Assembly (NCBI RefSeq): GCF_021183625.1 | Contig: NZ_CP089214.1 | Coordinates: forward strand, 4,030,001 to 4,094,000 | Reading direction: 5' to 3' | Length of the DNA stretch: 64,000 bases | Source of the DNA: Nocardia asteroides | GTDB taxonomy: Bacteria > Actinomycetota > Actinomycetes > Mycobacteriales > Mycobacteriaceae | Shown here: piece by piece, positions 50,690 to 59,504 of the stretch | Layout of the letters: each line of letters begins with the position of its first letter | Numbering within the stretch: the first letter of the stretch is position 1 | The notes under the pieces: model-generated | Database searches by the model: none | What the model saw: only the letters and a program-made list of their open reading frames with translations | What the model was told of the DNA's origin: nothing | Translations under genes and position numbers: made by a program

Positions 50690-51469
50690 CTAGATGGGCA
50701 GCTTGCGGAAGATCGGCCGCGGGACGTGCCGCAGCACCGACATCACGTAGCGGAAGGTGCCCGGCGCCCAGATGAGCTCCTTGCCCTTCTCCGACGCGGC
50801 CACCGCGAGCGCGGCCACCTGCTCCTTGTCCACGGTGAACGGCGCCTCCTTGGCCCCGGTCTCCGCCCAGTGGTTCACGGTGGTCGTCGTCCGCACCTGC
50901 CCGGGCCGGATGACGAGCACGCGCGGGCCGTGCGGCCGCAGCGCCTCGCCGAGGCCGAGGTAGAAGCCGTCGAGCCCGGCCTTGGTCGAGCCGTAGACGA
51001 AGTTCGAGCGGCGCACCCGCTCGCCGGCGGCCGAGGACATGGCGATGATCCGCCCGAACCCCTGCGCCTTCATCTTCTCGCCGAGCAGCACGCCGACCGA
51101 GACCGCCGCGGTGTAGTTGATGCCGGCGATCTGCACCGCCTTGCGCTGGTTCTGCCACAGCTCCTCGGCATTGCCGAGCAGCCCGAACGCCACGATCGCC
51201 ACGTCGACGTCGCCGCCGTCCCACGCCGCGTCGATCACCTTGGGGTGGCTGTCGGTGTCGAGGGCGTCGAAGTCGACCAGGTCGACCCGGGTCGCGCCCG
51301 CGGCCTTCAGCTGGGCCACCGCGCTGTCGCGCAGCGGGTCGTTCGGCAGCGCGGCCAGCACGATCCGGGCCTGCCCCTTCTTCAGGTACTCCGCGCAGAT
51401 CGCGAGCCCGATCTCGGAGGTTCCGCCGAGCAGCAGGATGGTCTGCGGGTTGCCAACGGCATTGATCAC
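50690..51469 (-). CDS. dprE2: Decaprenyl-phosphoryl-2-keto-ribose reductase DprE2
   Basis: SDR enzyme reducing the keto intermediate made by DprE1 to decaprenyl-phosphoryl-arabinose. 259 residues with ILLLGGTSEIGLAICAEYL (NADH-binding), the catalytic triad elements Ser (AMSSAAGE) and YGSTK, and RPGQVRTTTT. GTG 51469 overlaps the dprE1 stop as GTGA, so the two enzymes are translationally coupled, fitting their action as one epimerase. aftA follows directly. Confidence 0.94.
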   Translation of the reverse strand: MINAVGNPQTILLLGGTSEIGLAICAEYLKKGQARIVLAALPNDPLRDSAVAQLKAAGATRVDLVDFDALDTDSHPKVIDAAWDGGDVDVAIVAFGLLGNAEELWQNQRKAVQIAGINYTAAVSVGVLLGEKMKAQGFGRIIAMSSAAGERVRRSNFVYGSTKAGLDGFYLGLGEALRPHGPRVLVIRPGQVRTTTTVNHWAETGAKEAPFTVDKEQVAALAVAASEKGKELIWAPGTFRYVMSVLRHVPRPIFRKLPI

Positions 51470-52920
51470 TGGAGCTCCAGCCTTCTCGCCATGTCCGACA
51501 TGAAAACGCCTGTGGGATCGACGCTCCGGCGGACCGCGATCCACTCGTCGATCCGGGGGTACATCCGGTGGAAGGTCTCCGCGGCGGTCCGCGAATCCTT
51601 CGCCGTGTAGAGCCTGCCGCCGAACTCGAGGACGCGGCGGTCGAGCGAGGTGACGAAGTCGTTGAGCCCGGCCGAGATCGGGAAGTCGACGCAGATGTTC
51701 CAGCCCGGCATCGGGAAGCTCAGCGGCGCCCGGTTGCCGGGGCCGAAGAGCTTGAACACGTTCAGGAACGAGTAGAAACCCGACTTCTGGATGTCGACGA
51801 TGATCCGCTTGAACTCGTCCACCGACTCCGGCGGCACCACGAACTGGTACTGCAGGAAGCCGTTCGAGCCGTAGCCGCGGTTCCACTCCCCGAGCATGTC
51901 GAGCGGGTGGTAGAACTGCGTCAGGTTCTGCACCTTGCCCCGGTAGCTGCCCGATTTGCGGTACCAGAGCTCGCCGATCGGGGTGAAGGTGTACTTGTTC
52001 GCCAGCCCGTTCGGGAACACGTCGGGCAGCGTGAGGAAGGTCTTCCCGTTGAACTTCAGCGGGTCCTTCTGCAGCTTCTTCGGCAGCTGGTCCAGCTTGG
52101 CCAGGTTGCCCCGCGAGATCGCGGCGCGGCCGAGCTTGGGCTCCGGGCTGATCGCGTCGAACCAGGCCGAGCTGTACTCGTACCGATCCTCCGAGCCGTC
52201 GCTGTGGAACGCGATGGTCTCGTCCAGCGTGGCGGTGACATCGCCGTCGGCGATGAAGTAGGCCGTCTCGGTCGGCGTCATCTCGATGCTCGCGCGCAGG
52301 ATGATGCCGGTCAGCCCGCTGCCGCCGATGGTGGCCCAGAAGAGCTCGGGGTTCTTCTCCGGCGACACCGTGTGCACGGTGCCGTCGGCGGTGAGCAGCT
52401 CCATCGAGCGCACGTGGTTGCCGAAGCTGCCCGCGCTGTGGTGGTTCTTGCCGTGGATATCGGAGCCGATGGCGCCGCCGATCGTCACCTGCCTGGTGCC
52501 GGGCAGCACCGGGACCCAGAGGCCGAAGGGAAGCGCGGCCTTCATCAGCTGGTCAAGGTTCACGCCCGCGTCGACGTCGACCAGCCGGGAATCGCGGTCG
52601 ATCCGGTGGATCTTGTTCAGCGCGGTCATGTCGACGACGAGCCCGCCCGCGTTCTGCGCGTTGTCGCCGTAGGAGCGGCCGAGGCCGCGCGCGATGACGC
52701 CGCGGCGCAGGTGCGCGGGCTTGCCGTCGTTGTCCTCGGCGACCAGCGCCACGGCCTTGGCGATCACCTCGGGATCGCCCGTGGAGAGCACTTCGGAGGA
52801 GGTGGGTGCGGTGCGACCCCACCCGGTCAGCGAGCGGGTGCGCGTCGGCAGTGCGACGGCGTCACCGGGGCTGCCGGTACCGGTGGACGGTGTGGTGGCG
52901 GTCGGAGCGTTCGTGGACAT
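51466..52920 (-). CDS. dprE1: Decaprenyl-phosphoryl-ribose 2-oxidase DprE1
   Basis: FAD enzyme oxidising decaprenyl-phosphoryl-ribose; with DprE2 it supplies arabinose to the cell wall. 484 residues. FAD-domain motifs GLGRSYGDNAQNAGG, GVNLDQLMKAALPFGLWVPVLPGTRQVTIGGAIGSDIHGKNHHSAGSFG are visible, and Cys410 in GWNICVDFPI corresponds to the Cys387 that benzothiazinones attack in M. tuberculosis. ATG 52920 is preferred over ATG 52926 because TAGCCT (52934-52929) lies 8 nt before it, whereas it would be only 2 nt before the earlier ATG. Overlaps dprE2. Confidence 0.94.
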   Translation of the reverse strand: MSTNAPTATTPSTGTGSPGDAVALPTRTRSLTGWGRTAPTSSEVLSTGDPEVIAKAVALVAEDNDGKPAHLRRGVIARGLGRSYGDNAQNAGGLVVDMTALNKIHRIDRDSRLVDVDAGVNLDQLMKAALPFGLWVPVLPGTRQVTIGGAIGSDIHGKNHHSAGSFGNHVRSMELLTADGTVHTVSPEKNPELFWATIGGSGLTGIILRASIEMTPTETAYFIADGDVTATLDETIAFHSDGSEDRYEYSSAWFDAISPEPKLGRAAISRGNLAKLDQLPKKLQKDPLKFNGKTFLTLPDVFPNGLANKYTFTPIGELWYRKSGSYRGKVQNLTQFYHPLDMLGEWNRGYGSNGFLQYQFVVPPESVDEFKRIIVDIQKSGFYSFLNVFKLFGPGNRAPLSFPMPGWNICVDFPISAGLNDFVTSLDRRVLEFGGRLYTAKDSRTAAETFHRMYPRIDEWIAVRRSVDPTGVFMSDMARRLELQ

Positions 52921-52934
52921 CGGCATAGAGGCTA
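52921..52934 (-). promoter_or_regulatory. Leaderless promoter of dprE1
   Basis: TAGCCT (52934-52929 on minus), then 8 nt, then ATG 52920. It decides the start codon. gtrA diverges on the other strand. Confidence 0.5.
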
Positions 52935-52988
52935 CAGGTAGCCCGCGGGGGGCCCGCTGCGTCTGTCGTACTCCCCGGTATCGAGGGT

Positions 52989-53001
52989 TAGGCTCTCCCC
53001 G
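52989..53001 (+). promoter_or_regulatory. Leaderless promoter of gtrA
   Basis: TAGGCT (52989-52994) lies 6 nt before GTG 53001; no ribosome site. Confidence 0.45.
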
Positions 53002-53456
53002 TGTCAGCCGAACCGCACCTCCCGCTGCCCGCCGAGCTGCCCCTGGTCGACGAGCCGGGCGGCACCGATGTGGACCTGAAAACGCAGATGATCCGGTTCG
53101 TGCTCACCGGTGCGCTCTCGGCGGTGGTGGACTTCGGGCTCTACGTCCTGCTCTACAAGGCGGCCGGGCTGCCGCTGGACGCCGCCAAGGCGATCGGCTT
53201 CATCGCAGGCACCACCACCGCCTACCTGATCAACCGCCGCTGGACCTTCCAGGCCCCGCCAAGCCGCCTCCGCTTCCTCGCGGTTGTCCTGCTCTACGCC
53301 GTCACCTTCGCGGTGCAGGTGGGAATCAACTCGCTGATCAACCGCTGGCTCGACGACACCGCGGTCACCCTGCTCCTGGCGTTCGTCGTCGCCCAGGGCA
53401 CCGCGACCGTGATCAACTTCGTGGTGCAGCGGGCGGTCATCTTCAAGATCCGCTGA
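53001..53456 (+). CDS. GtrA-like four-helix membrane protein
   Basis: 151-residue protein with four predicted helices (VLTGALSAVVDFGLYVLLY, AIGFIAGTTTAYLINRRWTF, FLAVVLLYAVTFAVQVGI, VTLLLAFVVAQGTATVINFVV). The NRRWTF and NFVVQRAVIF motifs are typical of GtrA proteins. It corresponds to Rv3789 next to dprE1 in mycobacteria, suggested to influence arabinose-lipid flipping or Acg/Aft recruitment; the exact role is disputed. It overlaps the convergent PNPOx gene by 14 nt. Confidence 0.88.
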   Translation: MSAEPHLPLPAELPLVDEPGGTDVDLKTQMIRFVLTGALSAVVDFGLYVLLYKAAGLPLDAAKAIGFIAGTTTAYLINRRWTFQAPPSRLRFLAVVLLYAVTFAVQVGINSLINRWLDDTAVTLLLAFVVAQGTATVINFVVQRAVIFKIR

Positions 53457-54060
53457 GCGCGCTCCGGCTCGCCTTGGCGCCGAAGTAGTCGCCGCCCTTG
53501 GCCCTGACGTTGTCGGTGCCCCAGTCGCGCAGCTCCCGGTCCGCCGGGACGAGGTGCGGGATGTGCTTGCGGCAGTGGATGTAGGCCTCCTCGACGTCGA
53601 CCACCACCCAGCGCTCGGCCGCCCGGCCCCGGTGCTGCGCGGGCAGGTCCGGCACTCGCGGCCGCAGCACGCCGTCCTCGACGATGTGTGCGCTGCCATT
53701 GATGTGCAGCCCGATCAGATCGTGCACGAAATCCAGCAGCATGATGCCGACGTGCGGGTTCTCCAGGATATTGCCGAGGCTCGCCATGACGCCGTTGCCG
53801 CGATATTCGGGATAGGCGACGGTGCGCTCGTCCACCACGTGCAGGAATCCCGGGACCCCCGCGCGGAAGCTGGAATCACATTCGCCTTTTCGGTCGGCGG
53901 TCGCGATGAACGCCATATCCATCTTCGCGATGAACCCGATCATGGCCGGGTTCAGGTGATCCAGCACCTGCTCGTCGTAGAAGCGCTCGGCGCGGGCGGT
54001 GCTGCCGTACTGCTCCTGAAGGTCGCGCTCCCCGTCGCTGCCGTGTCGAGAACCAGGCAT
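53443..54060 (-). CDS. PNPOx-like flavin/F420-binding split-barrel protein
   Basis: 205-residue member of the pyridoxamine-phosphate-oxidase-like split-barrel family. DHLNPAMIGFIAKMDMAFIATADRKGECDSSFRAGVPGFLHV and YPEYRGNGVMASLGNILENPHVGIMLLDF are the family's core strands. The subgroup often acts on small molecules with FMN, F420 or haem, but the ligand cannot be inferred here. ATG 54060 follows GGAGGGGG; TAAACT (54102-54097) is a possible -10. Confidence 0.85.
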   Translation of the reverse strand: MPGSRHGSDGERDLQEQYGSTARAERFYDEQVLDHLNPAMIGFIAKMDMAFIATADRKGECDSSFRAGVPGFLHVVDERTVAYPEYRGNGVMASLGNILENPHVGIMLLDFVHDLIGLHINGSAHIVEDGVLRPRVPDLPAQHRGRAAERWVVVDVEEAYIHCRKHIPHLVPADRELRDWGTDNVRAKGGDYFGAKASRSALSGS

Positions 54061-54243
54061 GGCGCCCCCTCCGGTCGTCGAACGAAAACGTCGACCAGTT
54101 TAGGGAGATGCCCACCCGGTGCTCACCGGAATGCGAGGTATGTATCCGCAGAAATGCTCGTACACAAGGGTTTTCCGAGAATTTGCGGGCACCGGGCAGG
54201 CGAATTCAGTTTTTTCTGGTGAACCGGTTGGTATTCGCCGGTG

Positions 54244-56436
54244 TCACGCGGGGGTGAGGGAAACCGGGACCCCGTTGAAGACGGCATTGCCGGACGGCAC
54301 GTCCAGCACCGAGTCGTCGGTGAGGATGTTCGCGTTCACCCCGGCGTGCTCGCGCGCCACCCCCTGGTCGCTGCCGCCGTGGCCCCAGCCGTGCGGCAGG
54401 CTCACCACCCCGGGCATGATCGCCTCGGTCGGCTCCAGCGGCACCGTCACGGCGCCCGCCGCCGACTGCACCACCGCGTGCTCGCCGAGCCCGAGCCGGG
54501 CCACGTCGTCCGGGTGGATGTGCAGGGTGCAGCGGTTGGTGCCGCTGACCAGCCGGGGCAGGTTGTGCATCCAGCTGTTGTTGGAGCGCAGGTGCCTGCG
54601 GCCGATCAGCACCACGTCCGGTGCGGCCGCGGTGAGCGCGGCGCGCAGCCGCTCGGTGTCGGCGAGCAGCTCCGGCGGCGCCAGCTCCACCCGCTTCGAC
54701 GCGGTGCGCAGGATGCCGGGCAGCCGCGGCTGCAACGGGCCGAGGTCGATGCCGTGTTCCTGCTCGAGCAGCGTGTTCAGCTCCAGCACCCCGCCGTTCC
54801 ATGCCCCGTACGGACCGAGCCGGAGCATGAGGTCGATTCGCTGCTCGGTGCTGGTCAGCCCCTGTAGCTCCGGCCTGCGCTCGGCCAGCCCGGCCCGGCC
54901 GAGCATGCCCGCGATCACGAACTCGTCCAGCGCGGCCAGCGCCTCCGGCCCGTGCGGCTGCCCGGAGACCGCCGCGGCCAGCCTGGCGAGCACCTCGGAC
55001 TCCGACGGCCGGTCGCCGAGCGGCACCAGCGGCCGTGAGTACCTGGTGTAGTTGCGCACCGCGAACTGCAGCAGCGCGAAGTCGTAGTGCGGCGACTGCA
55101 GGGTGCGCGGCGGCGGCAGGATGACATCGGCGTGCCTGGTGGTCTCGTTCACGTAGCGGTCGACGCTCACCATGAACTCCAGCCCGGCGAAGGCGGCGTC
55201 CAGCCGCGGCCCGTTCGGCGCGGAGAGCACCGGGTTGCCCGCGACCGTCACCAGCGCGCGGATCTGCCCGGCACCGGGGGTGCTGATCTCGTCGGCCAGC
55301 GTCGCCACCGGGATCTCGCCCATGGCCTCGGGCAGCTCGCGCACCCGGCTGCGCCAGCGGCCGGGGCGGAACGGCTTGCTGCGCACGATGCCGAGCGCGG
55401 CGCCGGTGGCGAACATGGCGCCGCCGGGGGAGTCGAGGTTGCCGGTGAGCACGTTGAGCACGTCGACCAGCCACTGGGTGAGCGTGCCGAACTCGGCGGT
55501 GCAGGTGCCGATCCGCGCGTAGACCACGGCGTTCGGCGCACCGGCGAGCTCCCTGGCGAGCCGGACCACGGTCTCGGCCGGGATGCCGGTGCGGCGCTGC
55601 ACCGCGGCCGGGGTGAACTCCGCGGCCGCCGCGCGCACCTCGTCCAGCCCGTTGACCGGCACCGTGACCTCGACGAGCTCCTCGGCGAAGAGCGTCCGCA
55701 CGATGCCGAAGAGCAGGTAGGCGTCGCTGCCCGGACGGATGAAGAGGTGCTCGTCGGCGATCTCCGCGGTCCTGGTGCGCCGCGGGTCGACCACGACCAG
55801 CCTGCCGCCGCGCTCCCGCAGCGCCTCGAGCCTGCCGGGGAAATCCGGTGCGGTGCAGACGGAGCCGTTCGACTCCAGCGGGTTCGCGCCGAGCATCAGC
55901 AGGTAGCCGGTGCGGTCCAGGTCGGGCACCGCGACCGCGAGCGGGTCGCCGAAGAGCAGCCCGCTGGCCAGCTGCTTCGGCATCTGGTCGGCGGTGCTGG
56001 CGGAGAAGAGGTTCTTGGTGCCGAGCGCCCGGATCAGCGCGGGCGCGTAGAGCGCGCCCGCGACGGTGTGCGCGTTGGGGTTGCCGAGGTAGACCGCGGT
56101 GGCCTGGTTGCCGTGCGCGGCGGCGATGGCCGGGACGCGCTCGGCGATCAGGGCGAAGGCCTCGTCCCAGGTCGCGGTGCGCCGGACGCCGGTGGCCCGG
56201 TCCAGGATCAGCGGCTCGGTGACCCGGTCCGGATCCTCGTCGAGCTGCCCGAGGCTGGCGCCCTTCGGGCAGAGGAATCCCCTGCTGAACGGATCCTCCC
56301 GATCACCCCGGACCGCGACCACGTGGTCGTCCTGGTCGAGCGTGATCTGCAGGCCGCACACCGCCTCGCAGAGCGGGCAGGTGCGCAGCAGGTTTCTGGT
56401 GTTCGAGCTCGCGGCCATACCCCCATCATCGTCCAT
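54244..56436 (-). CDS. Molybdopterin-dependent oxidoreductase with N-terminal 4Fe-4S site
   Basis: 730-residue cytoplasmic enzyme of the DMSO reductase/formate dehydrogenase superfamily. The N-terminal cluster motif CPLCEAVC...GFLCPKG is followed by the molybdopterin-binding domains (TWDEAFALIAERVPAI, ANPLESNGSVC, RPGSDAYLLFGIVRTL, VSVDRYVNETTRHADVILPP) and the C-terminal cofactor-binding barrel (NNSWMHNLPRL, HPDDVARLGLGEHAVV). No Tat signal. It resembles Rv0197. The substrate is unknown. ATG 56436 and ATG 56418 (MAASS) are both possible; the ribosome site favours neither. Confidence 0.85.
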   Translation of the reverse strand: MDDDGGMAASSNTRNLLRTCPLCEAVCGLQITLDQDDHVVAVRGDREDPFSRGFLCPKGASLGQLDEDPDRVTEPLILDRATGVRRTATWDEAFALIAERVPAIAAAHGNQATAVYLGNPNAHTVAGALYAPALIRALGTKNLFSASTADQMPKQLASGLLFGDPLAVAVPDLDRTGYLLMLGANPLESNGSVCTAPDFPGRLEALRERGGRLVVVDPRRTRTAEIADEHLFIRPGSDAYLLFGIVRTLFAEELVEVTVPVNGLDEVRAAAAEFTPAAVQRRTGIPAETVVRLARELAGAPNAVVYARIGTCTAEFGTLTQWLVDVLNVLTGNLDSPGGAMFATGAALGIVRSKPFRPGRWRSRVRELPEAMGEIPVATLADEISTPGAGQIRALVTVAGNPVLSAPNGPRLDAAFAGLEFMVSVDRYVNETTRHADVILPPPRTLQSPHYDFALLQFAVRNYTRYSRPLVPLGDRPSESEVLARLAAAVSGQPHGPEALAALDEFVIAGMLGRAGLAERRPELQGLTSTEQRIDLMLRLGPYGAWNGGVLELNTLLEQEHGIDLGPLQPRLPGILRTASKRVELAPPELLADTERLRAALTAAAPDVVLIGRRHLRSNNSWMHNLPRLVSGTNRCTLHIHPDDVARLGLGEHAVVQSAAGAVTVPLEPTEAIMPGVVSLPHGWGHGGSDQGVAREHAGVNANILTDDSVLDVPSGNAVFNGVPVSLTPA

Positions 56437-56565
56437 GGTGAGAGGAACGACGGGAATTTCTATCAATACCGACGCGAACGACCGGTGCCCGCGGTGCCGA
56501 GGTGGGGAGTTCCTCGGCGGTGCGGACACCGGTCGTGGTCGGTGGCGGGCGTTACCCCGCTTCGC

Positions 56566-57048
56566 TCAGCAGGCGACGCTGGTGAGCTGCGCGCGCCGGT
56601 TGGCGAGCGCGGCGCGGACGGCGGCGCCGATGGCGACCACCGGCGGGACCCAGCGGGCCTCGCCCGGCGCGACGCCCCAGGAGGCGGAGCCGGCGGAGAG
56701 CTGGGTGGGCGGCAGCGGGATGCCCGCGCCGTCGGTGTGCACGACCGCGCCGGCCGAGCGCAGCGCCTCCAGCGCCATCTCGGCCTTGGCGACGCCGGTG
56801 ACCAGGTGGATCTCGCGACGCTCGGCGCCGGGAATCTCGATCACGGGGCCGGTGAGGTTGTTGGCGCGGAGGAAACGACGGACTTCCGCGGCGAGCTCGC
56901 CGGCGACCTCGATGCCCGCGACCGCCTCATCGGCGATCAGGCAGAGGCCGTTGGCCGTTTCGGCAACCGTCCATCCACGCTGGGTGTAGTCCTGCGCGGC
57001 GGCGGTCATCGCGGCCGCCGAGACGGTAGTCGGAAACGTGGTACGCAC
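56566..57048 (-). CDS. Prim-Pol-like (bifunctional primase/polymerase N-terminal-like) small protein
   Basis: 160 residues. The arrangement AAQDYTQRGWTVAETANGLCL, a central hydrophobic stretch (IEVAGELAAEVRRFL), PVIEIPGAERREIHLVTG, VVHTDGAGIPLPPTQ and W-VAP near the C-terminus resembles the degenerate primase/polymerase-N-like proteins common in actinomycetes, often near XRE regulators. The catalytic Asp pair is not visible, so it may not be a polymerase. GTG 57048 is chosen for its GGAG at 7-nt spacing. Confidence 0.5.
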   Translation of the reverse strand: MRTTFPTTVSAAAMTAAAQDYTQRGWTVAETANGLCLIADEAVAGIEVAGELAAEVRRFLRANNLTGPVIEIPGAERREIHLVTGVAKAEMALEALRSAGAVVHTDGAGIPLPPTQLSAGSASWGVAPGEARWVPPVVAIGAAVRAALANRRAQLTSVAC

Positions 57049-57255
57049 TGTCTTTCTCCATTCCCCGGTCAGAGTCAGGTCCTGCATTCACGAGTGGTAT
57101 CGGTGCGCGGTGTCCTCGGCGTTACGCGGTTCGCCGAAAAATTACGAACTGTCAGGTTCGTCTCATTCCCGACCGGGATCGCCGATGTCTGGTAGTGCGC
57201 TCGACGCCCTTCGATGCCGGTAGCCCGAGCGATGATATACGGGGAGGATTCGGGG

Positions 57256-57924
57256 ATGAGCAACGACTCCGACAGCACGCGGGTGCCGTCCGGCGAACCC
57301 CCGCTCAGCGCGGGATCGGACAGCACGGAAGCGGTTCCGCCGCCGGGCGAGCCGCCGGCCGCCGGCGGCCACGGCCCCGCCGACCCGGACCCGGGCCCGG
57401 ACGCGGGCTCGCGCTGGGTGCTCTGGCGGGAGGCGGCGGCCCGCCGCTTCGCGCGCTCGGCCGCGGGCGAGCGGCCGCGCGCCGCGCTGGAGCGCCGCGA
57501 TCCGTTCGAGAGCACGGCGGCGCTGCGCGCGTGGGTGGCCGACGCGGTGCGCGGGCTGCTCGACATCCGGTTCCGGCGCGAGGTCACGCTCACCCTGCTC
57601 CCGCTGGCCTACCTGCTCGGGCTGGTCTTCGCCTGCGCGGTGCCGATCGCGCTGACCGTCTCGCTGTGGCAGCTCTCCGCGGTGCTCGGGGTGCTGGCCG
57701 CGCTGGTCGCGGTGCCGCTCGGGCTGACCATCGCGGCGGCGGTCCGGCTGGTGCTGGAGTTCCTGGTGAACGCGGCCCGGCTGGCGGGGCGGGTCGAGCA
57801 CATCAGTGATCTCGCCGACGACCTCTTCCAGGTGCTCTCCGATGTCGCGGAGCCGGTGAACCAGCTCTCCGAAGATGTTCGCGCCGTGCAGTTCTGGCGC
57901 TTCCGGCGCGGCTCACGGAAATGA
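57256..57924 (+). CDS. DUF4282-like membrane protein
   Basis: 222 residues. A Pro/Gly/Ser-rich cytoplasmic N-terminus (1-75) leads to DPFESTAALRAWVADAVRGLLDIRFRREVTL, then two membrane helices (LPLAYLLGLVFACAVPIALTVSLW and VLAALVAVPLGLTIAAAVRLVLEF) and a helical tail. The LLDIRFRREVTL...YLLG pattern is that of DUF4282. Function unknown. ATG 57256 follows GGGGAGG, with TATACG-type -10 sequence just upstream. Confidence 0.75.
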   Translation: MSNDSDSTRVPSGEPPLSAGSDSTEAVPPPGEPPAAGGHGPADPDPGPDAGSRWVLWREAAARRFARSAAGERPRAALERRDPFESTAALRAWVADAVRGLLDIRFRREVTLTLLPLAYLLGLVFACAVPIALTVSLWQLSAVLGVLAALVAVPLGLTIAAAVRLVLEFLVNAARLAGRVEHISDLADDLFQVLSDVAEPVNQLSEDVRAVQFWRFRRGSRK

Positions 57925-58146
57925 GTACACCGATGTCCTTCGATCGATCGACAGAACCGGGTCGGCTGTTCCAAGTGATCGTCATTGCCCGACTTACTGT
58001 GAAACAATGCCGTCCGAGTGCCCAGGATTCGTAACCGGGCGTTCGTGATCGATCAACCCGCGCTCCGGTGCGGTCGTCGGCCCGAGGGGTGAGGCCGGTC
58101 GCCCGCCGCTGCGACGGGCACAGTTGTACACAGGGGGGACGTGACG

Positions 58147-59049
58147 ATGAACGCACGCCGGGTGACCGCCGGAGCAGGCGAACCGGGGGGAGTGACCGGT
58201 TCCACGCTGCCGCGCCGCCAGCTCGGCCGTCAGCTGCGTGACCTGCGCAATCGCGCCGGGATGACGACCAGGGCGGCCGCACGGCACCTGGAGTGGTCGG
58301 AGGCGAAGATCTGGCGGATCGAGACCGGCCAGACCTCGCTGCGCGGGCTGGACGTCGAGGCCATGTGCAAGGTCTACGCGGCGCCGGCCGAGCTGGTGGA
58401 GCCGCTCACCGTGCTGGCGCGGCAGACCAAGGCGCGCGGCTGGTGGGCCGGGTACAGCGATGCCATTCCGGAGGGGTTCGAGGTGTACCTCGGCCTGGAG
58501 GAGGCGGCCTCGGCGCTGCGCAGCTACGAGGTGGACACCGTGCCGGGGCTGCTGCAGACCGAGGCATACACCCGCGCGCTGCTCGCCGGCGCGCGCCCCG
58601 GGCTCGCCGCGGAGCAGACCGAGCGCAGGCTGCGGTTGCGGGCGGTGCGCCAGGAGCAGCTCACCCGGTCGGCGGCGCCGCTGCGGCTGGACGTGCTGAT
58701 CGCCGAGCCGATGCTGTGGCGCAGGCTGGGCGGCAGCGAGGTGGCCGGAGCGCAGCTGGACCGGCTGCGCGAGCTGGCCGACCTGCCCAACATCCGGATC
58801 CGCGTGGTCCCCGCCGATTCCGGCTACCACCCGGGCATGGAGTCCGGCCGCTTCGTGGTGCTTGAGTTCGACCCCGGCGCCACCGCGGCCTACCCGGAGC
58901 CGCCGGTGGTGTACGTCGAGGGCTTCACCGGCCCGCTCTTCGTGGACAAGGAGCAGGAGGTCGCGCGGTACCGCGCCGCCTTCGCCGGGATCGAGGCGGT
59001 GGCGGTCGACGCCCGCCGCGGCATCGAGGACGCCCGAAACGCGCTGTGA
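58147..59049 (+). CDS. XRE regulator with DUF5753 domain
   Basis: 300-residue regulator. The N-terminal HTH (LGRQLRDLRNRAGMTTRAAARHLEWSEAKIWRIETGQTSLR) is followed by a DUF5753 domain (YLGLEEAASALRSYEVDTVPGLLQTEAYTRALL...VVYVEGFTGPLFVD). This pairing is common in actinomycetes, usually next to a small DUF397 protein; none is seen here. ATG 58147 is 7 nt after AGGGGGGA; GTG 58141 is too close. It is convergent with the MarR gene. Confidence 0.88.
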   Translation: MNARRVTAGAGEPGGVTGSTLPRRQLGRQLRDLRNRAGMTTRAAARHLEWSEAKIWRIETGQTSLRGLDVEAMCKVYAAPAELVEPLTVLARQTKARGWWAGYSDAIPEGFEVYLGLEEAASALRSYEVDTVPGLLQTEAYTRALLAGARPGLAAEQTERRLRLRAVRQEQLTRSAAPLRLDVLIAEPMLWRRLGGSEVAGAQLDRLRELADLPNIRIRVVPADSGYHPGMESGRFVVLEFDPGATAAYPEPPVVYVEGFTGPLFVDKEQEVARYRAAFAGIEAVAVDARRGIEDARNAL

Positions 59050-59058
59050 AAGCCGCTG

Positions 59059-59418
59059 TCAGAACAGCATTTCGGCGAGTACGGCGCGGTGTGCGGGCCT
59101 GGCCGCGTCGTACACCGCGCGGCCCTTCTCGGTGAGGCAGACCGTGACGGCGCGCCGGTCGTCGGCGCACATGCTGCGGGCGACCAGGCCGTCGCGCTCC
59201 AGCCGGGCGACCGTGCGGGAGAGCGCGCTCTGGCTCAGATGGCTGTCCTCGGCGAGCTCGCTCATCCGGTAGTCGCCGCAGGCCGCGTCGACCAGCCGGT
59301 CCAGCGTCTCGAACTCGCTCAGCCCGATGTGGTGCGGCTGCAGCGCCTTCTCCATGGCGCAGCTCACCGCGGCGTGCCGATCGAGGAGCCGCCGCCACTC
59401 ACCGAGCAGGTTCGACAT
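59059..59418 (-). CDS. MarR-family repressor
   Basis: 119-residue winged-helix regulator. LSEFETLDRLVDAACGDYRMSELAEDSHLSQSALSRTVARLERDGLVARSMCADDRRAVTVCLTEKG contains the recognition helix (SQSALSRTVARLE) and the wing (DDRR). It is shorter than most MarR proteins at the C-terminus. It diverges from an MFS exporter, the classical MarR arrangement, and probably responds to a drug or phenolic ligand. Confidence 0.88.
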   Translation of the reverse strand: MSNLLGEWRRLLDRHAAVSCAMEKALQPHHIGLSEFETLDRLVDAACGDYRMSELAEDSHLSQSALSRTVARLERDGLVARSMCADDRRAVTVCLTEKGRAVYDAARPAHRAVLAEMLF

Positions 59419-59450
59419 GGCCCCATATTAGTGTCCACGGCAACCTCATG

Positions 59451-59496
59451 CAACGACATTTAATGCGTTGGAATCTAATGCGTGTGCATGTAATGT
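59451..59496. promoter_or_regulatory. MarR/MFS operator region with phased TAATG repeats
   Basis: CAACGACATTTAATGCGTTG (59451-59470) is an inverted repeat (CAACG/CGTTG). TAATG recurs at 59461, 59476 and 59491, exactly 15 bp apart. The last copy, TAATGT, doubles as a -10 ending 8 nt before ATG 59505. Confidence 0.5.
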
Positions 59497-59504
59497 TCCG
59501 GCCT

